A stretch of 53,218 nucleotides of DNA from an uncultured Faecalibacterium sp. (GTDB lineage: Bacteria; Bacillota; Clostridia; Oscillospirales; Ruminococcaceae), in assembly GCA_937880095.1 (NCBI GenBank), contig CALFLK010000011.1, forward strand, positions 1 to 53,218, given 5' to 3'. The translations under genes and the position numbers were made by a program. The notes beneath the pieces were generated by a model. The model ran no database searches. It had not been told where the DNA came from and saw nothing but the letters and a program-made list of their open reading frames with translations. Shown in pieces: positions 32,345 through 40,260 of the stretch; within the stretch, counting starts at the first letter, position 1, and every line of letters starts with the position of its first letter.

Positions 32345-32692
32345 ATGAAACTTGCAAAGAAGATCACCACCGCCGCCGCACTGGTGGCCGCAATGCTGGC
32401 AGGCACCGCACCGAAGGCTGCGGCACAATGTCCCTACACCGTCGGCCCCCTGGGTCGCTACATCGCCCCGGCCATTGTGCAGGGCATGACCGCCACCGAT
32501 GACGGCGCGGTTGAAGTCTGGTGCACCGACGCGCTGGACGGTGACGACTGGTATTTTGTGGTGGACGCTGAAACCGATCTGCGAATTTATGACCGCGTTG
32601 ACCTGGTGGTTGACGCGAACGGCACCCCGGAAGATTTCAGCGATGACAAAGTGATTGACGCACTTTACTGCCACGGCTGCACCGAAGATTGA
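32345..32692 (+). CDS. Small secreted protein
   Basis: A 115-residue protein with a clear signal peptide: MKLAKK, a hydrophobic stretch ITTAAALVAAMLAG, and a likely cleavage after PKAAA. The mature part is about 87 acidic residues with three or four cysteines (QCPYT, VWCTD, LYCHGCTED). The start was chosen for AAAGGAG upstream; ten extra codons upstream lack a site. No family recognised. A phage-encoded secreted protein in an accessory operon could alter the lysogen's surface; that is a guess. Confidence 0.65.
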   Translation: MKLAKKITTAAALVAAMLAGTAPKAAAQCPYTVGPLGRYIAPAIVQGMTATDDGAVEVWCTDALDGDDWYFVVDAETDLRIYDRVDLVVDANGTPEDFSDDKVIDALYCHGCTED

Positions 32693-32706
32693 AAGGAGCC
32701 TGCACC

Positions 32707-32919
32707 ATGATGACACTTGAACAGATCCGCGAACGGAACCGCAAGGAGAACGCCGCAGCCCGCCGCCTTCAGGCCGCCGGGTATCGGCTGGAAGGGTGGG
32801 ACCCCCGCACCGGGCAGCGGATCGCCGCACGAATCACCAGCGAGAACACCAACGCAGAGCGCCGCACGTTCTACAGCTTTCCCACCTGGCAGGATGCCGC
32901 GGCCGCGCTTCTGGGCTGA
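32707..32919 (+). CDS. Small hypothetical protein
   Basis: A 70-residue protein: a charged helix (EQIRERNRKENAAARRLQAAGY) followed by a short beta-like part with SENTNAERRTFYSFPTWQDAAAALLG. AAGGAG precedes the tandem ATG codons. The second copy of the hairpin module follows. Function unknown. Confidence 0.55.
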   Translation: MMTLEQIRERNRKENAAARRLQAAGYRLEGWDPRTGQRIAARITSENTNAERRTFYSFPTWQDAAAALLG

Positions 32920-32937
32920 ATGCCCACCGGATGCCCT

Positions 32938-32992
32938 GGCAGAGCCGCACCGGACAAAGCGGCCCCGCCCCACTACCCCGGCAGCCGCCGGG
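32938..32992 (+). repeat. Intergenic two-hairpin module, copy B
   Basis: GAGCCGC/GCGGCCC (one mismatch) then CCCGGC-AGCC-GCCGGG. Ends in GGAGATCACC like copy C. Confidence 0.75.
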
Positions 32993-33035
32993 AGATCACC
33001 GAACATACACCCAGAACCGAAAGGAGCGCCACCCC

Positions 33036-33437
33036 ATGACAGCACTTGACAAGAAAATAAACCAGCTGGCAGCCCGTCACCGCTGGAACGTCACCCCGGT
33101 GCACGATCGTTTCATTCCCTGCTATTCCATCGTTCCCATGGATCGGCAGGAACGTGACCGGATTAAAGCCACGCTTGACCGCTGCAAGGGCTTGAAGGTC
33201 AAGGTTGAACAGGTGTTCAGCCCGTATGCCTGGACCTGCACCATCTACGTTTTCGATCTGGCAGAGTGGGAAGCGCAGCAGGAGCGCAGCCGCCGGGAAT
33301 GGGCCATTGTCAACGCCTACTCTGAAGCGTACCACTTCAACGGCCACGACAGCGCCGGCGCAAAGCTGGCAGCACAGCACAAGGCCGCAGAGATCGGAGC
33401 GCTGGACCTGTTCCGCCAGATGTACCGCACCGCATGA
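33036..33437 (+). CDS. Hypothetical protein
   Basis: A 133-residue basic protein. N-terminal MTALDKKINQLAARHRWNVT, then HDRFIPCYSIVPMDRQERDRI and a C-terminal helical part (SEAYHFNGHDSAGAKLAAQH). It starts at the ATG after GAAAGGAG. It has an alternating helix-strand pattern but no motif I recognise. It sits between two hairpin modules in the accessory operon. Confidence 0.6.
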   Translation: MTALDKKINQLAARHRWNVTPVHDRFIPCYSIVPMDRQERDRIKATLDRCKGLKVKVEQVFSPYAWTCTIYVFDLAEWEAQQERSRREWAIVNAYSEAYHFNGHDSAGAKLAAQHKAAEIGALDLFRQMYRTA

Positions 33438-33455
33438 GCCACCGCCGGACACTCT

Positions 33456-33508
33456 AGCAGGGCCGCACCGCAAAGCAGCCCCGCCCCACTACCCCGGCAG
33501 CCGCCGGG
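33456..33508 (+). repeat. Intergenic two-hairpin module, copy C
   Basis: GGGCCGC/GCAGCCC (one C-A mismatch) then CCCGGC-AGCC-GCCGGG. Confidence 0.75.
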
Positions 33509-33552
33509 AGATCACCACGAACACCAACACAACAAGTAAAGGAGCGTTACAC

Positions 33553-34476
33553 ATGACTAACAACGAGATCATTTACAGCGAAGTCAACGCGAAGTATCAC
33601 ACCCCGGAACAGCGCCGCGCTATCCTGGCGCTGGCCTACACCCCGGAGCAGATCGCCGCCAAGGGCAAAGAAATCCACTTCAAGGACGTGCCCGAAGAGC
33701 AGCAGGGCGAAGAGCTGGAAAAGCTGCTGCTTGCTGGCCTGTTCCACACGTTCCACGAATGGAAGGAGCGCGGCAAGAGCGTCAAGACCGGCGAGAAGGC
33801 CGCGATTGATACCCGGCTTTGGAAGCTGGACACCCGCCCCCGCAAGACCCGCAGCAGCGGCAAGGAGCCGGACGCGCTGACCAAGGCAGCCGAAGAGCAG
33901 GACGACAACGGGAACTATTACAAGGCACCTGCGCACCTGTTCCACATCGGCCAGGTGGAAGCAAGCCGCCCCGCACCTGCCGGACGCTTTAAGAGCCTGG
34001 ACGAGATCCGCGCCTATAACAAGATGCTGGCGGATCAGCGCAAAGCCGCCAAGGCCGCCGCAGAGCAGGCCGCCAGCGCCCCGGCCCCGGTCATCGCCGA
34101 AGAGCGCCACGAATTGCCGGAGCTGGTCCACGTTGACCCGCTGCCCATCAAGAAGGCCGCAAAGAAGGCCAGCAAGCCCACCGCGCCGAAGAGCGCAAAG
34201 AAACCCGCCGCCACGAAGAGCGCCCCGCAGAAGAGCGCGCAGCCCGCCCCGGATGCACTCCGCACCGCACAGCAGGCAGAGCGCAAGGCAAAGGCCGCTT
34301 TCCTGGCTGTCCCCGACACCGACCGCAAGGGTCAGGCCGCCGCGCTGGACGCCTGGCGCAAGACCCGGAAGGCCGTAGAGGACGCAAAGCAGACCCCCGC
34401 CGCCGTGGCCGTGCTGGATGAAGCACCGGTGAAACAGCTGGACTTTGAGAGCATCGCCGCCGGGCTGCTGGCATGA
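33553..34476 (+). CDS. ArdC-like protein with histone-H1-like tail
   Basis: A 307-residue protein in two parts. Residues about 1-150 resemble the N-terminal domain of ArdC-type antirestriction proteins (LFHTFHEWKERGKSVKTGEKA, then LWKLDTRP and APAHLFHIGQVE), a ssDNA-binding fold common on plasmids and phages. The rest is low-complexity Lys/Ala/Pro (KKAAKKASKPTAPKSAKKPA), like histone H1 tails, then a helical end. No metallopeptidase domain is present. It could coat or protect DNA against host defence; this is inferred. Confidence 0.6.
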   Translation: MTNNEIIYSEVNAKYHTPEQRRAILALAYTPEQIAAKGKEIHFKDVPEEQQGEELEKLLLAGLFHTFHEWKERGKSVKTGEKAAIDTRLWKLDTRPRKTRSSGKEPDALTKAAEEQDDNGNYYKAPAHLFHIGQVEASRPAPAGRFKSLDEIRAYNKMLADQRKAAKAAAEQAASAPAPVIAEERHELPELVHVDPLPIKKAAKKASKPTAPKSAKKPAATKSAPQKSAQPAPDALRTAQQAERKAKAAFLAVPDTDRKGQAAALDAWRKTRKAVEDAKQTPAAVAVLDEAPVKQLDFESIAAGLLA

Positions 34477-34502
34477 TCCACCACCACGAAACCGGAAACT
34501 TT

Positions 34503-34560
34503 AGCAGGGCTGCACCGGGCAAAGCAACCCCGCCCCACTTCCCACCGGCACCCCGCCGGG
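34503..34560 (+). repeat. Intergenic two-hairpin module, copy D
   Basis: GGGCTGC/GCAACCC then a shorter second stem around CACCCCG. Nearly identical to copy G over its first half, including the upstream CACGAAACCGG. Confidence 0.75.
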
Positions 34561-34600
34561 AGGATCACCACAAAACGAAGCACGAAAGGAAGTTTGAACC

Positions 34601-34780
34601 ATGAAAAAGTTTAACAACGTCATCGACCAGATCAACGAGGTTTTGCGCCAGCAGTGGACCCTTCAGGCGCTGCGCCGCAAGGCAGAGTGCACCGGCCGCC
34701 CCGCAGAGGTTCAGCAGCAAATCACCGCCGCCCGCCTCCGCCTCATCTGCGCCCGCCGCGGCTACCTGCTCACCGCCTGA
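34601..34780 (+). CDS. Small hypothetical protein
   Basis: A 59-residue basic helical protein (NNVIDQINEVLRQQWTLQALRRKA, then a Cys/Arg-rich end RLRLICARRGYLL). AAAGGAAG lies upstream of the ATG. Hairpin modules flank it on both sides. No family recognised. Confidence 0.5.
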   Translation: MKKFNNVIDQINEVLRQQWTLQALRRKAECTGRPAEVQQQITAARLRLICARRGYLLTA

Positions 34781-34797
34781 CCCGTCCCGGATGCTCT

Positions 34798-34854
34798 GGC
34801 AGGGCTGCACCGGTACAAAGCAGCCCAGCCCCACCACCCCGGCAGAGCGCCGGG
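34798..34854 (+). repeat. Intergenic two-hairpin module, copy E
   Basis: Best-paired copy: GGGCTGC/GCAGCCC perfect, then CCCGGC-AGAGC-GCCGGG perfect. Confidence 0.8.
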
Positions 34855-34895
34855 CACGAAAACCAGAACGAAACACGAAAAGGAGTTTTTGCAAT

Positions 34896-35489
34896 ATGAA
34901 AAGAGCATCCAGCAACGCCCCCGCCGGCCTGAACGTGAAGAAGATCACCGCCTATCTGAAAGGCCAGGCCAAGAACCGCAACGCCGTGCGGATCACCTGC
35001 CAGGGCGGCAGCGTGTACATCTTCACCGGCTATGCAGCGTTCAAGCTGCCTGCCGTCCTTTACCCGGAAGTGATCCAGCCCGTGACCATGCAGGCGGTCC
35101 CCGCCGATGGTGTGACCATCGTTTCCAGCGATGACTGGTTTGTGGCCAACGATCCGCACCAGCTGACCGCCGCGCAGATGTTCCAGAAGCTCAGCAACTG
35201 CAAAGAAGAGGTCAAGCGCACTTCTCTTTTGCAGGAAGTCGAGATGAAGGGCAAGGTCTGGGGCACGTTCCGAATGTTCCGCGATGGATCCCGGCCCATC
35301 ATGATAAATTCGGAGTATGACGCTTTTGTGGATCATCACGAATTTGTTTACCACGGCAGCAACAACCCGCTTGCGCCCATCCTGGCAACTGACACCGCAG
35401 ACCCAAAACGCGCCGCCGTGGCCGTGCTCATTGCCCCGATGAAGGCGAACGACGAAATACAGCAGGTATGCAACCGCCTGTTTGCATGA
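34896..35489 (+). CDS. Hypothetical protein
   Basis: A 197-residue protein of mixed alpha/beta pattern: a basic N-terminus (GLNVKKITAYLKGQAKNRNAV), then RITCQGGSVYIFTGYAAFKLP, and HHEFVYHGSNNPLAPIL towards the end. AAAAGGAG precedes the ATG. No catalytic motif recognised. It lies between the small gene at 34601 and the methyltransferase, bounded by hairpin modules E and F. Confidence 0.6.
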   Translation: MKRASSNAPAGLNVKKITAYLKGQAKNRNAVRITCQGGSVYIFTGYAAFKLPAVLYPEVIQPVTMQAVPADGVTIVSSDDWFVANDPHQLTAAQMFQKLSNCKEEVKRTSLLQEVEMKGKVWGTFRMFRDGSRPIMINSEYDAFVDHHEFVYHGSNNPLAPILATDTADPKRAAVAVLIAPMKANDEIQQVCNRLFA

Positions 35490-35506
35490 CCTGCACCGGA
35501 TGCCCT

Positions 35507-35562
35507 GGCAGGGTCCGCACCGGATAAAGCGGCCCAGCCCCACCGCTCAGCATTCCGCCGGG
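35507..35562 (+). repeat. Intergenic two-hairpin module, copy F
   Basis: GGGTCCGC/GCGGCCC with a bulge; the second stem is degraded (CATTCCGCCGGG). Followed by ATCACGAAATACG. Confidence 0.65.
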
Positions 35563-35594
35563 CATATCACGAAATACGAAAAGAGGTTTACACG

Positions 35595-37220
35595 ATGACC
35601 ACCCCAAACGATTCCCTGGACTTCTACCCCACGCCGGACAGCCTGGCCTTTGATATGGTTTTCTCCCTGCGGGAAGTAAAATCCGGGTTCACCACCTACC
35701 CGAAACCCATTCTTGAACCGTCCGCCGGTGATGGAGCGCTTGCGCGTCAGGTCCATGCCCTGGCGTTCAACGTCCACCACGACTATAAGACCGGCGAGGT
35801 TGACCAATACGACAAGGGAAAGGCACGAAGCGCAGAGCTTGACTGCATCGAGCTTTCCAGCGACTTCCGCGCCGTGCTGAAGAAAGACGGTTTTCGGGTG
35901 GTGCATGATAACTTTCTGACCTTCCGCCCCACCACGAAATACGCCGCAATCGTCATGAATCCGCCTTTCTCCGCCGGTGCCGCGCACCTGCTCAAAGCGC
36001 TGGACGTCATGCAGGACGGCGGCAAAATCCGCTGCCTGCTCAACGCCGAAACCCTGCGCAACCCCTGCACCAACGAACGGAAAGAGCTGGCCGCAAAGCT
36101 GGAAGAGCTGCACGCCGCGGTAAAATATATCCCGGATGCGTTCAAGAGTGCCCGCCGCGCCGCCCGCGTGGAGGTGGCGCTTGTGTCGGTGGACATTCCC
36201 GACCGGGAGCCGGTGAGCCGGATCCGGCTGGATCTGAAAAACGAAACCGCAGAGCGCTTGAAAGAAAACCCGGAGTTTGCCGCCCTGGTATCTTCCGACC
36301 CCATCACGGCAGCCATTGAGCGGTACAACGCCGCCGCAGAGGGTGTGCGCCGGATCTATGAAGAGTACAACGGAATCAAGTCGTTGTTTTCCTCTGCCGG
36401 CGCTGGTAAGAAAGAAAACCCTGTGATGGCTTTCACGAAATCTTATAACGACGCTATCCGGGAACTGCGCGGGATGTACTGGAAACAGCTGTTTGAAATG
36501 CCGCAGCTGTTCGATGCGATGACCTACGAAATGCAGCAGGATTACCAGAAGCGAATCAAAGAGCTTGAAGGCTATGACTTCAGCGCGTACAACATTCTGA
36601 CCGTCCGGGAAGAAATTTCACGAAATCTTCTTTCCAGCATCGACCACGAAATTATAAAGCTGTTCGACGACTGGACGAACCTGCATTATAACGACGAGTA
36701 CAGCAAGAACGTGCATTATTACAACGGCTGGTGCACGAACTCCGCGTACAAGATCAACCGCAAGGTGATTTTCCGCTGCAACGCCTTTGATACATACGAT
36801 GGGCGTTTCTGCCCCCGGTACAACGCAACAGGCCATGTTGCCCAGATCGAGCGGGTGCTGCACTTCCTGGACACGAACGGCAAGCCCTACAATGGGGACG
36901 AACTCCGCGCCGTGCTGGATGCCGCCGAAAAGAGCGGCCAGACCCAGAAGATCCAGCTGCACTATTTCACCGCCACGTTTTACAAGAAAGGCACCTGCCA
37001 CATCGAGTTTACGAACACGGACGTTTTGAAGTCCTTCAACCTCTACGCTGGACAGCGCAAAGGCTGGCTGCCGCCCACCTACGGCAAAAAGAGCTATCAC
37101 GATATGGCCGCCGCAGACCGCCGGGTGGTTGACAGCTACGAGGGAGAGGCCAGCTACACCGACACCCTCACCCGGCACCTGATCCCCACGCAGAGCACGT
37201 TTTTACAGCTGAACGCTTAA
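35595..37220 (+). CDS. N6-adenine DNA methyltransferase with DUF4942-like C-terminus
   Basis: A 541-residue protein. The N-terminal about 210 residues are a Rossmann-type methyltransferase: SAM-binding ILEPSAGDGALARQV (about 37-51) and catalytic NPPF (about 121-124), the signature of N6-adenine enzymes. The C-terminal half (about 290-520), with WTNLHYNDEYSKNVHYYNGW and KVIFRCNAFDTYDGRF, matches DUF4942 as found fused or next to such enzymes on mobile elements. It could methylate phage DNA against restriction. AAGAGG precedes the ATG. Confidence 0.78.
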   Translation: MTTPNDSLDFYPTPDSLAFDMVFSLREVKSGFTTYPKPILEPSAGDGALARQVHALAFNVHHDYKTGEVDQYDKGKARSAELDCIELSSDFRAVLKKDGFRVVHDNFLTFRPTTKYAAIVMNPPFSAGAAHLLKALDVMQDGGKIRCLLNAETLRNPCTNERKELAAKLEELHAAVKYIPDAFKSARRAARVEVALVSVDIPDREPVSRIRLDLKNETAERLKENPEFAALVSSDPITAAIERYNAAAEGVRRIYEEYNGIKSLFSSAGAGKKENPVMAFTKSYNDAIRELRGMYWKQLFEMPQLFDAMTYEMQQDYQKRIKELEGYDFSAYNILTVREEISRNLLSSIDHEIIKLFDDWTNLHYNDEYSKNVHYYNGWCTNSAYKINRKVIFRCNAFDTYDGRFCPRYNATGHVAQIERVLHFLDTNGKPYNGDELRAVLDAAEKSGQTQKIQLHYFTATFYKKGTCHIEFTNTDVLKSFNLYAGQRKGWLPPTYGKKSYHDMAAADRRVVDSYEGEASYTDTLTRHLIPTQSTFLQLNA

Positions 37221-37238
37221 CACGAAACCGGATATTTT

Positions 37239-37296
37239 GGCAGGGCTGCACCGGGCAAAGCAACCCCGCCCCATCTTCCCGACATTTACGTCGGGA
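37239..37296 (+). repeat. Intergenic two-hairpin module, copy G
   Basis: GGGCTGC/GCAACCC, then CCCGAC-ATTTAC-GTCGGG. Compared with copies A-C and E, the second stem changes on both sides (GGC/GCC to GAC/GTC), so pairing is kept. A partial copy (second hairpin only) is at about 37552-37572. Confidence 0.8.
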
Positions 37297-37325
37297 ACAT
37301 CACGAAACAGAAAGGAGGTATTTTC

Positions 37326-37544
37326 ATGGTTCGATGTTGGATATACTCCGCCGGGCCGGATCAATGCCAATGCTACAACGTGGATGACGAAAACTTGGCT
37401 GATCTGGCAGCACAGGCGCAATTCCTAGAGGACTTCCGCGCCCAGCGTGCAGCAAACCCGGCTTTATACCGGCAACTGCTCAATATGCTGGTGCCCGCCG
37501 CCGATGCCATTCCCATGCGCAACTATACCGGCCTGCCGTTCTGA
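37326..37544 (+). CDS. Small hypothetical protein
   Basis: A 72-residue acidic protein (MVRCWIYSAGPDQCQCYNVD, then helices ENLADLAAQAQFLEDFRAQRA and LLNMLVPAADAI) with a strong AAAGGAGG upstream. A hairpin module precedes and a partial one follows. Function unknown. Confidence 0.6.
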   Translation: MVRCWIYSAGPDQCQCYNVDDENLADLAAQAQFLEDFRAQRAANPALYRQLLNMLVPAADAIPMRNYTGLPF

Positions 37545-37611
37545 CAGCCAGTGTCCCGGCAGCCCGCCGGGAGTATCACGAAATCCAGTATCACGAAAAG
37601 GAGCAACAACC

Positions 37612-37800
37612 ATGAAGAACCAGGGCGCCATCGCCCAGATCCAGTGCCCGGAACCGGTGACAGAACGTCACCGCTTGACCGTGCCCCGCCTCGCCGACCT
37701 GGTATCTCTGCACGAAATCTTCTTGTCTTTTATTGCTTTTGTTTGCGTTTTGTTCTATCATGACAGTAACGAAACACGAAAAGGAGGTTTCCCGTTATGA
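37612..37800 (+). CDS. Small protein with C-terminal membrane helix
   Basis: A 62-residue protein with AAAAGGAG upstream. Residues about 34-50 (EIFLSFIAFVCVLFYH) form one membrane helix. The stop codon overlaps the next start as ATGA, so its translation couples to the SWIM protein. The short charged tail NETRKGGFPL contains the next gene's ribosome site. Function unknown. Confidence 0.5.
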   Translation: MKNQGAIAQIQCPEPVTERHRLTVPRLADLVSLHEIFLSFIAFVCVLFYHDSNETRKGGFPL

Positions 37801-38675
37801 CTATGATTCCCGCATTCGGCCCATGGCCAGAGCACCCCGCAGACGCTGACGAAGAGAAGCGCCTTGCCAGCGCCCAGCAGAGCAAGACCAGCCCTATCAG
37901 CATTGACAAGGAACACGAAACCGGTGTTTTCTATGGGTCCGGCAAAGATCCGTACCAGACCAGCCTTGCAAGCTGCACCTGCAACGACTTTGTGCGCCGG
38001 AAAAAGCCCTGCAAGCACGTTTTCCGTCTGGCTATGGAACTGGGTATCATTGACGCAGCCTATAAGACCGGCCGCAGCACCGGCGAACGGAACGAAGCGC
38101 AGCTTAGTTTTGCAGACTGCCTCGACCTGGTGGAGCAGCTTTCCGATGCAGCGCAGAACGAGATCAAGGAAATGCTGCGCTACACCAGCGAGCGCGTAGA
38201 TGACCGGCAGAAGCCCATCACCTGCCACGAACTCGATCTTGTGCCGGAACTGCGCACCTCTCCGCTGCTGCACGAAAATCCTTACCCGCTGGAAGAGGTG
38301 TTGAACGACCTGCCAAAGCCCTTTGTTGTGCAGCTGCTGGATCTGGTGCACCGGGAAGGCAAGCCAAAACGAAATGCGGCCAAAACCGTAATGGCTGCAT
38401 GGCTGGCGCAGAACGCGCCCATGCTGGCAACGGAATTGCCGCCGGTCGCTTCCTTCTCGTTCGTTGAGGTGTTCGACAAAGCCCAGCGTGACGTTTACAA
38501 GTACCTGCACCGCAAGTACGACACGGAAACAGACTGGTACACCGGCGCAGAGTATCCCGCCGGGGCTGTGCCCGCGGCAGACGGTTCTGCTTACTACTTC
38601 CCAGAGGACAGAGTTACCGATGCCCTCACGAAACGCGGTTTTAATCGCTGCCTGAATGGTTACATCCCGGAGTAA
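37797..38675 (+). CDS. SWIM zinc-finger protein
   Basis: A 292-residue protein with a SWIM motif CxCx(n)CxH (about residues 59-76: SCTCNDFVRRKKPCKHVF). SWIM domains bind DNA or partners and occur in phage and transposon proteins. The rest is helical and unrecognised, with conserved-looking blocks HELDLVPELRTSPLLHENPYP and FNRCLNGYIPE. Start overlaps the previous stop and has AAGGAGG upstream. The DNA-related neighbours suggest a role in DNA handling or counter-defence. Confidence 0.75.
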   Translation: MTMIPAFGPWPEHPADADEEKRLASAQQSKTSPISIDKEHETGVFYGSGKDPYQTSLASCTCNDFVRRKKPCKHVFRLAMELGIIDAAYKTGRSTGERNEAQLSFADCLDLVEQLSDAAQNEIKEMLRYTSERVDDRQKPITCHELDLVPELRTSPLLHENPYPLEEVLNDLPKPFVVQLLDLVHREGKPKRNAAKTVMAAWLAQNAPMLATELPPVASFSFVEVFDKAQRDVYKYLHRKYDTETDWYTGAEYPAGAVPAADGSAYYFPEDRVTDALTKRGFNRCLNGYIPE

Positions 38676-38860
38676 AGAATCTTACTTCACGAAATCTTAC
38701 TTTTTGACCGCGAAATTTGCAATTTATCTGCAAAAATCCGGTCTTAGCCACGAAAAGCAGCTTTTTAACCACGAAATTCACTTTTTTGTGATTGAATTGA
38801 ACTTTTTCGTTATCAAAACTTCAACTCATTCACTAAAACGGCACGAAATGGAGCATATTC
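38676..38860. other. AT-rich intergenic stretch with CACGAAA repeats
   Basis: 185 bases, far more AT-rich than the neighbours, with CACGAAA at about 38687, 38748, 38772 and 38843 and a related CGCGAAA. No gene. It may be a binding or processing region, or simply imported DNA. Confidence 0.5.
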
Positions 38861-39250
38861 ATGGACGAAATTGAATTTTTTGCCCCGTGGCGTTTGGTCG
38901 CTGCTTTTGCGGACGGCTCCCGCCTGCTGTTCGATGGTCTGACGGAAGAACAGGCCAGAGACGCAATGGAAGCCGCCCAGGAAGAGCACGGCGACATTGG
39001 TTACTGGAACCGGGTCACGGATCAGAACTATGAGGACGGCAGGTATTACAAGACCGTCCCGCCACCGCCCTGCATCAACATCGTGGACTACGACGGCTAC
39101 ACTGGGCCGCTGGACGAAAACGGTCTGCCGGTAGGTCTGGCTGAACAGATTGCCCAGGCCAACACAGAGGAAGGTCGTGATCTCAACGAGGCGCAGATCA
39201 TCATCAAGCGCAACGCTCCGCCGGATGACCAGCCGCCACACGAAAAGTAA
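38861..39250 (+). CDS. Hypothetical acidic protein
   Basis: A 129-residue acidic protein starting MDEIEFFAPWRLVAAFADGS, with TEEQARDAMEAAQEEHGDIGYW in the first half and a proline-rich tail. The ribosome site (ATGGAG) is modest. Function unknown; it closes the accessory operon before the terminator-like hairpin. Confidence 0.6.
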   Translation: MDEIEFFAPWRLVAAFADGSRLLFDGLTEEQARDAMEAAQEEHGDIGYWNRVTDQNYEDGRYYKTVPPPPCINIVDYDGYTGPLDENGLPVGLAEQIAQANTEEGRDLNEAQIIIKRNAPPDDQPPHEK

Positions 39251-39262
39251 ATCACGAAATTC

Positions 39263-39296
39263 AAAAAGCCCGCCGGGTCGATGACCTGACGGGCTT
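39263..39296 (-). terminator. Terminator-like hairpin
   Basis: AAGCCCG (39266-39272) pairs with CGGGCTT (39290-39296), with extra pairs inside. The T-run (TTTTT) is on the minus strand, so it would mainly stop transcription arriving from the right-hand minus operon. Confidence 0.65.
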
Positions 39297-39319
39297 ATGG
39301 TGTTGAAAGGATGGTTTGT

Positions 39320-39757
39320 ATGAAGTTAAACATGGATTGCGTCCGCGCCGTTATGCTTTGCGCAGAAGAGTACACAGACTATAACCACTATTGCTATTTC
39401 ATTTCTTACCAGAAAAACAATGTGAACGACTTCCTGCTGGATGACCCGGAAACACCGCCAGCCTACCAGCTTGAACTTGAAAAGACCTACGACAACGACG
39501 ATCTCTTTTACGCCGTTGAGTATTGCGTCAAATCCGGGTTTGTTGAAACGCTTTTCTCGAAAGACACTTATCGCATTCCCATTTCCCGCATTACGCCTGA
39601 TGGGCATAGATTTCTTGAAAACATTCGGTCTGATACGAACTGGGAAAAGGTCAAAAGCGTTGCCAAAAAGGCCGGCTCTTTCAGCGCAGATGTGATAATC
39701 GAGATTGCAAAGAACGTAGCTGTGGAAGCGGCCAAACATTTTTTAACCAACACCTGA
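39320..39757 (+). CDS. DUF2513-family protein
   Basis: A 145-residue protein starting MKLNMDCVRAVMLCAEEYTD, the typical opening of DUF2513/YjcQ-type phage proteins; ISRITPDGHRFLENIRSDTNW is the family's winged-helix-like end. The last about 25 residues are an amphipathic helix. Start at MKLN chosen for AAAGGA eight bases upstream. Its 3' end overlaps the convergent minus-strand gene by 77 bases. Function unknown, probably regulatory. Confidence 0.75.
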   Translation: MKLNMDCVRAVMLCAEEYTDYNHYCYFISYQKNNVNDFLLDDPETPPAYQLELEKTYDNDDLFYAVEYCVKSGFVETLFSKDTYRIPISRITPDGHRFLENIRSDTNWEKVKSVAKKAGSFSADVIIEIAKNVAVEAAKHFLTNT

Positions 39758-39923
39758 CGAGCCTTCCTACCTCTGCATTTTCCAATTCGGTTTGGATTGC
39801 CGCTTCGTTGTACCAGATCTGCTTTTCTTTGATTCCAGTTTTCACGATTTCTTTTGCGATGGTTCTAACGGCATATTCTCGCGGGCTTATCATGCCGCTG
39901 TCAATCTCAATTTTGATCTTCAC
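39681..39923 (-). CDS. Small hypothetical protein
   Basis: An 80-residue protein with a GTG start and strong AAGGAGG. Residues 1-45 (KIKIEIDSGMISPREYAVRTI) look like a regular domain; the C-terminus is basic. Its last 77 bases overlap the convergent DUF2513 gene, so the tail may be dispensable or recently extended. Function unknown. Confidence 0.55.
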   Translation of the reverse strand: MKIKIEIDSGMISPREYAVRTIAKEIVKTGIKEKQIWYNEAAIQTELENAEVGRLVRCWLKNVWPLPQLRSLQSRLSHLR

Positions 39924-40260
39924 TTTGTCCTCCTTCGCGTAAATCCGGTTCAGCTGCCCGCCTTTCAGATTGGCAGTCCAGCAGCGGCTCTCCTGAATCC
40001 GAGAATATCGGTTTTGCTCTAATTTGACGTATCATAGCTTCGCACAGATCCTTTACCTCTTCTTCCGATTCCAGGACTATTTTGCCATCATTTCCTCCAA
40101 AGACTTTAATTCCGCCCTCTCTCCGTGGAATCACAGACCAGCGCAGATCAAACAGCACATCCTCGTTCCCCGGAAATTCTCCGCCCGGAAGGTCAAACAT
40201 TGCTATTCCGCCAGACGGTTCAATAATTTTATCATCGGTCAGTTCAATTTTGATTCCCAT
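39907..40260 (-). CDS. Hypothetical protein
   Basis: A 117-residue protein with the same kind of opening (MGIKIELTDDKII) as its downstream neighbour, then a beta-rich middle and the helix ESEEEVKDLCEAMIRQIRA. GGAGG lies upstream. It overlaps both neighbours by 17 bases. Function unknown. Confidence 0.6.
   Translation of the reverse strand: MGIKIELTDDKIIEPSGGIAMFDLPGGEFPGNEDVLFDLRWSVIPRREGGIKVFGGNDGKIVLESEEEVKDLCEAMIRQIRAKPIFSDSGEPLLDCQSERRAAEPDLREGGQSEDQN

Noticed and set aside
32256..37296. CRISPR array
   Set aside because: The repeats are spaced by whole genes and are imperfect hairpin modules, not short identical repeats with unique spacers; no cas gene is visible.
32256..37296. Integron attC sites
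   Set aside because: The modules follow genes and form hairpins, but I see no integron integrase, no conserved GTT/AAC cleavage motif and no attI; kept only as a loose analogy.
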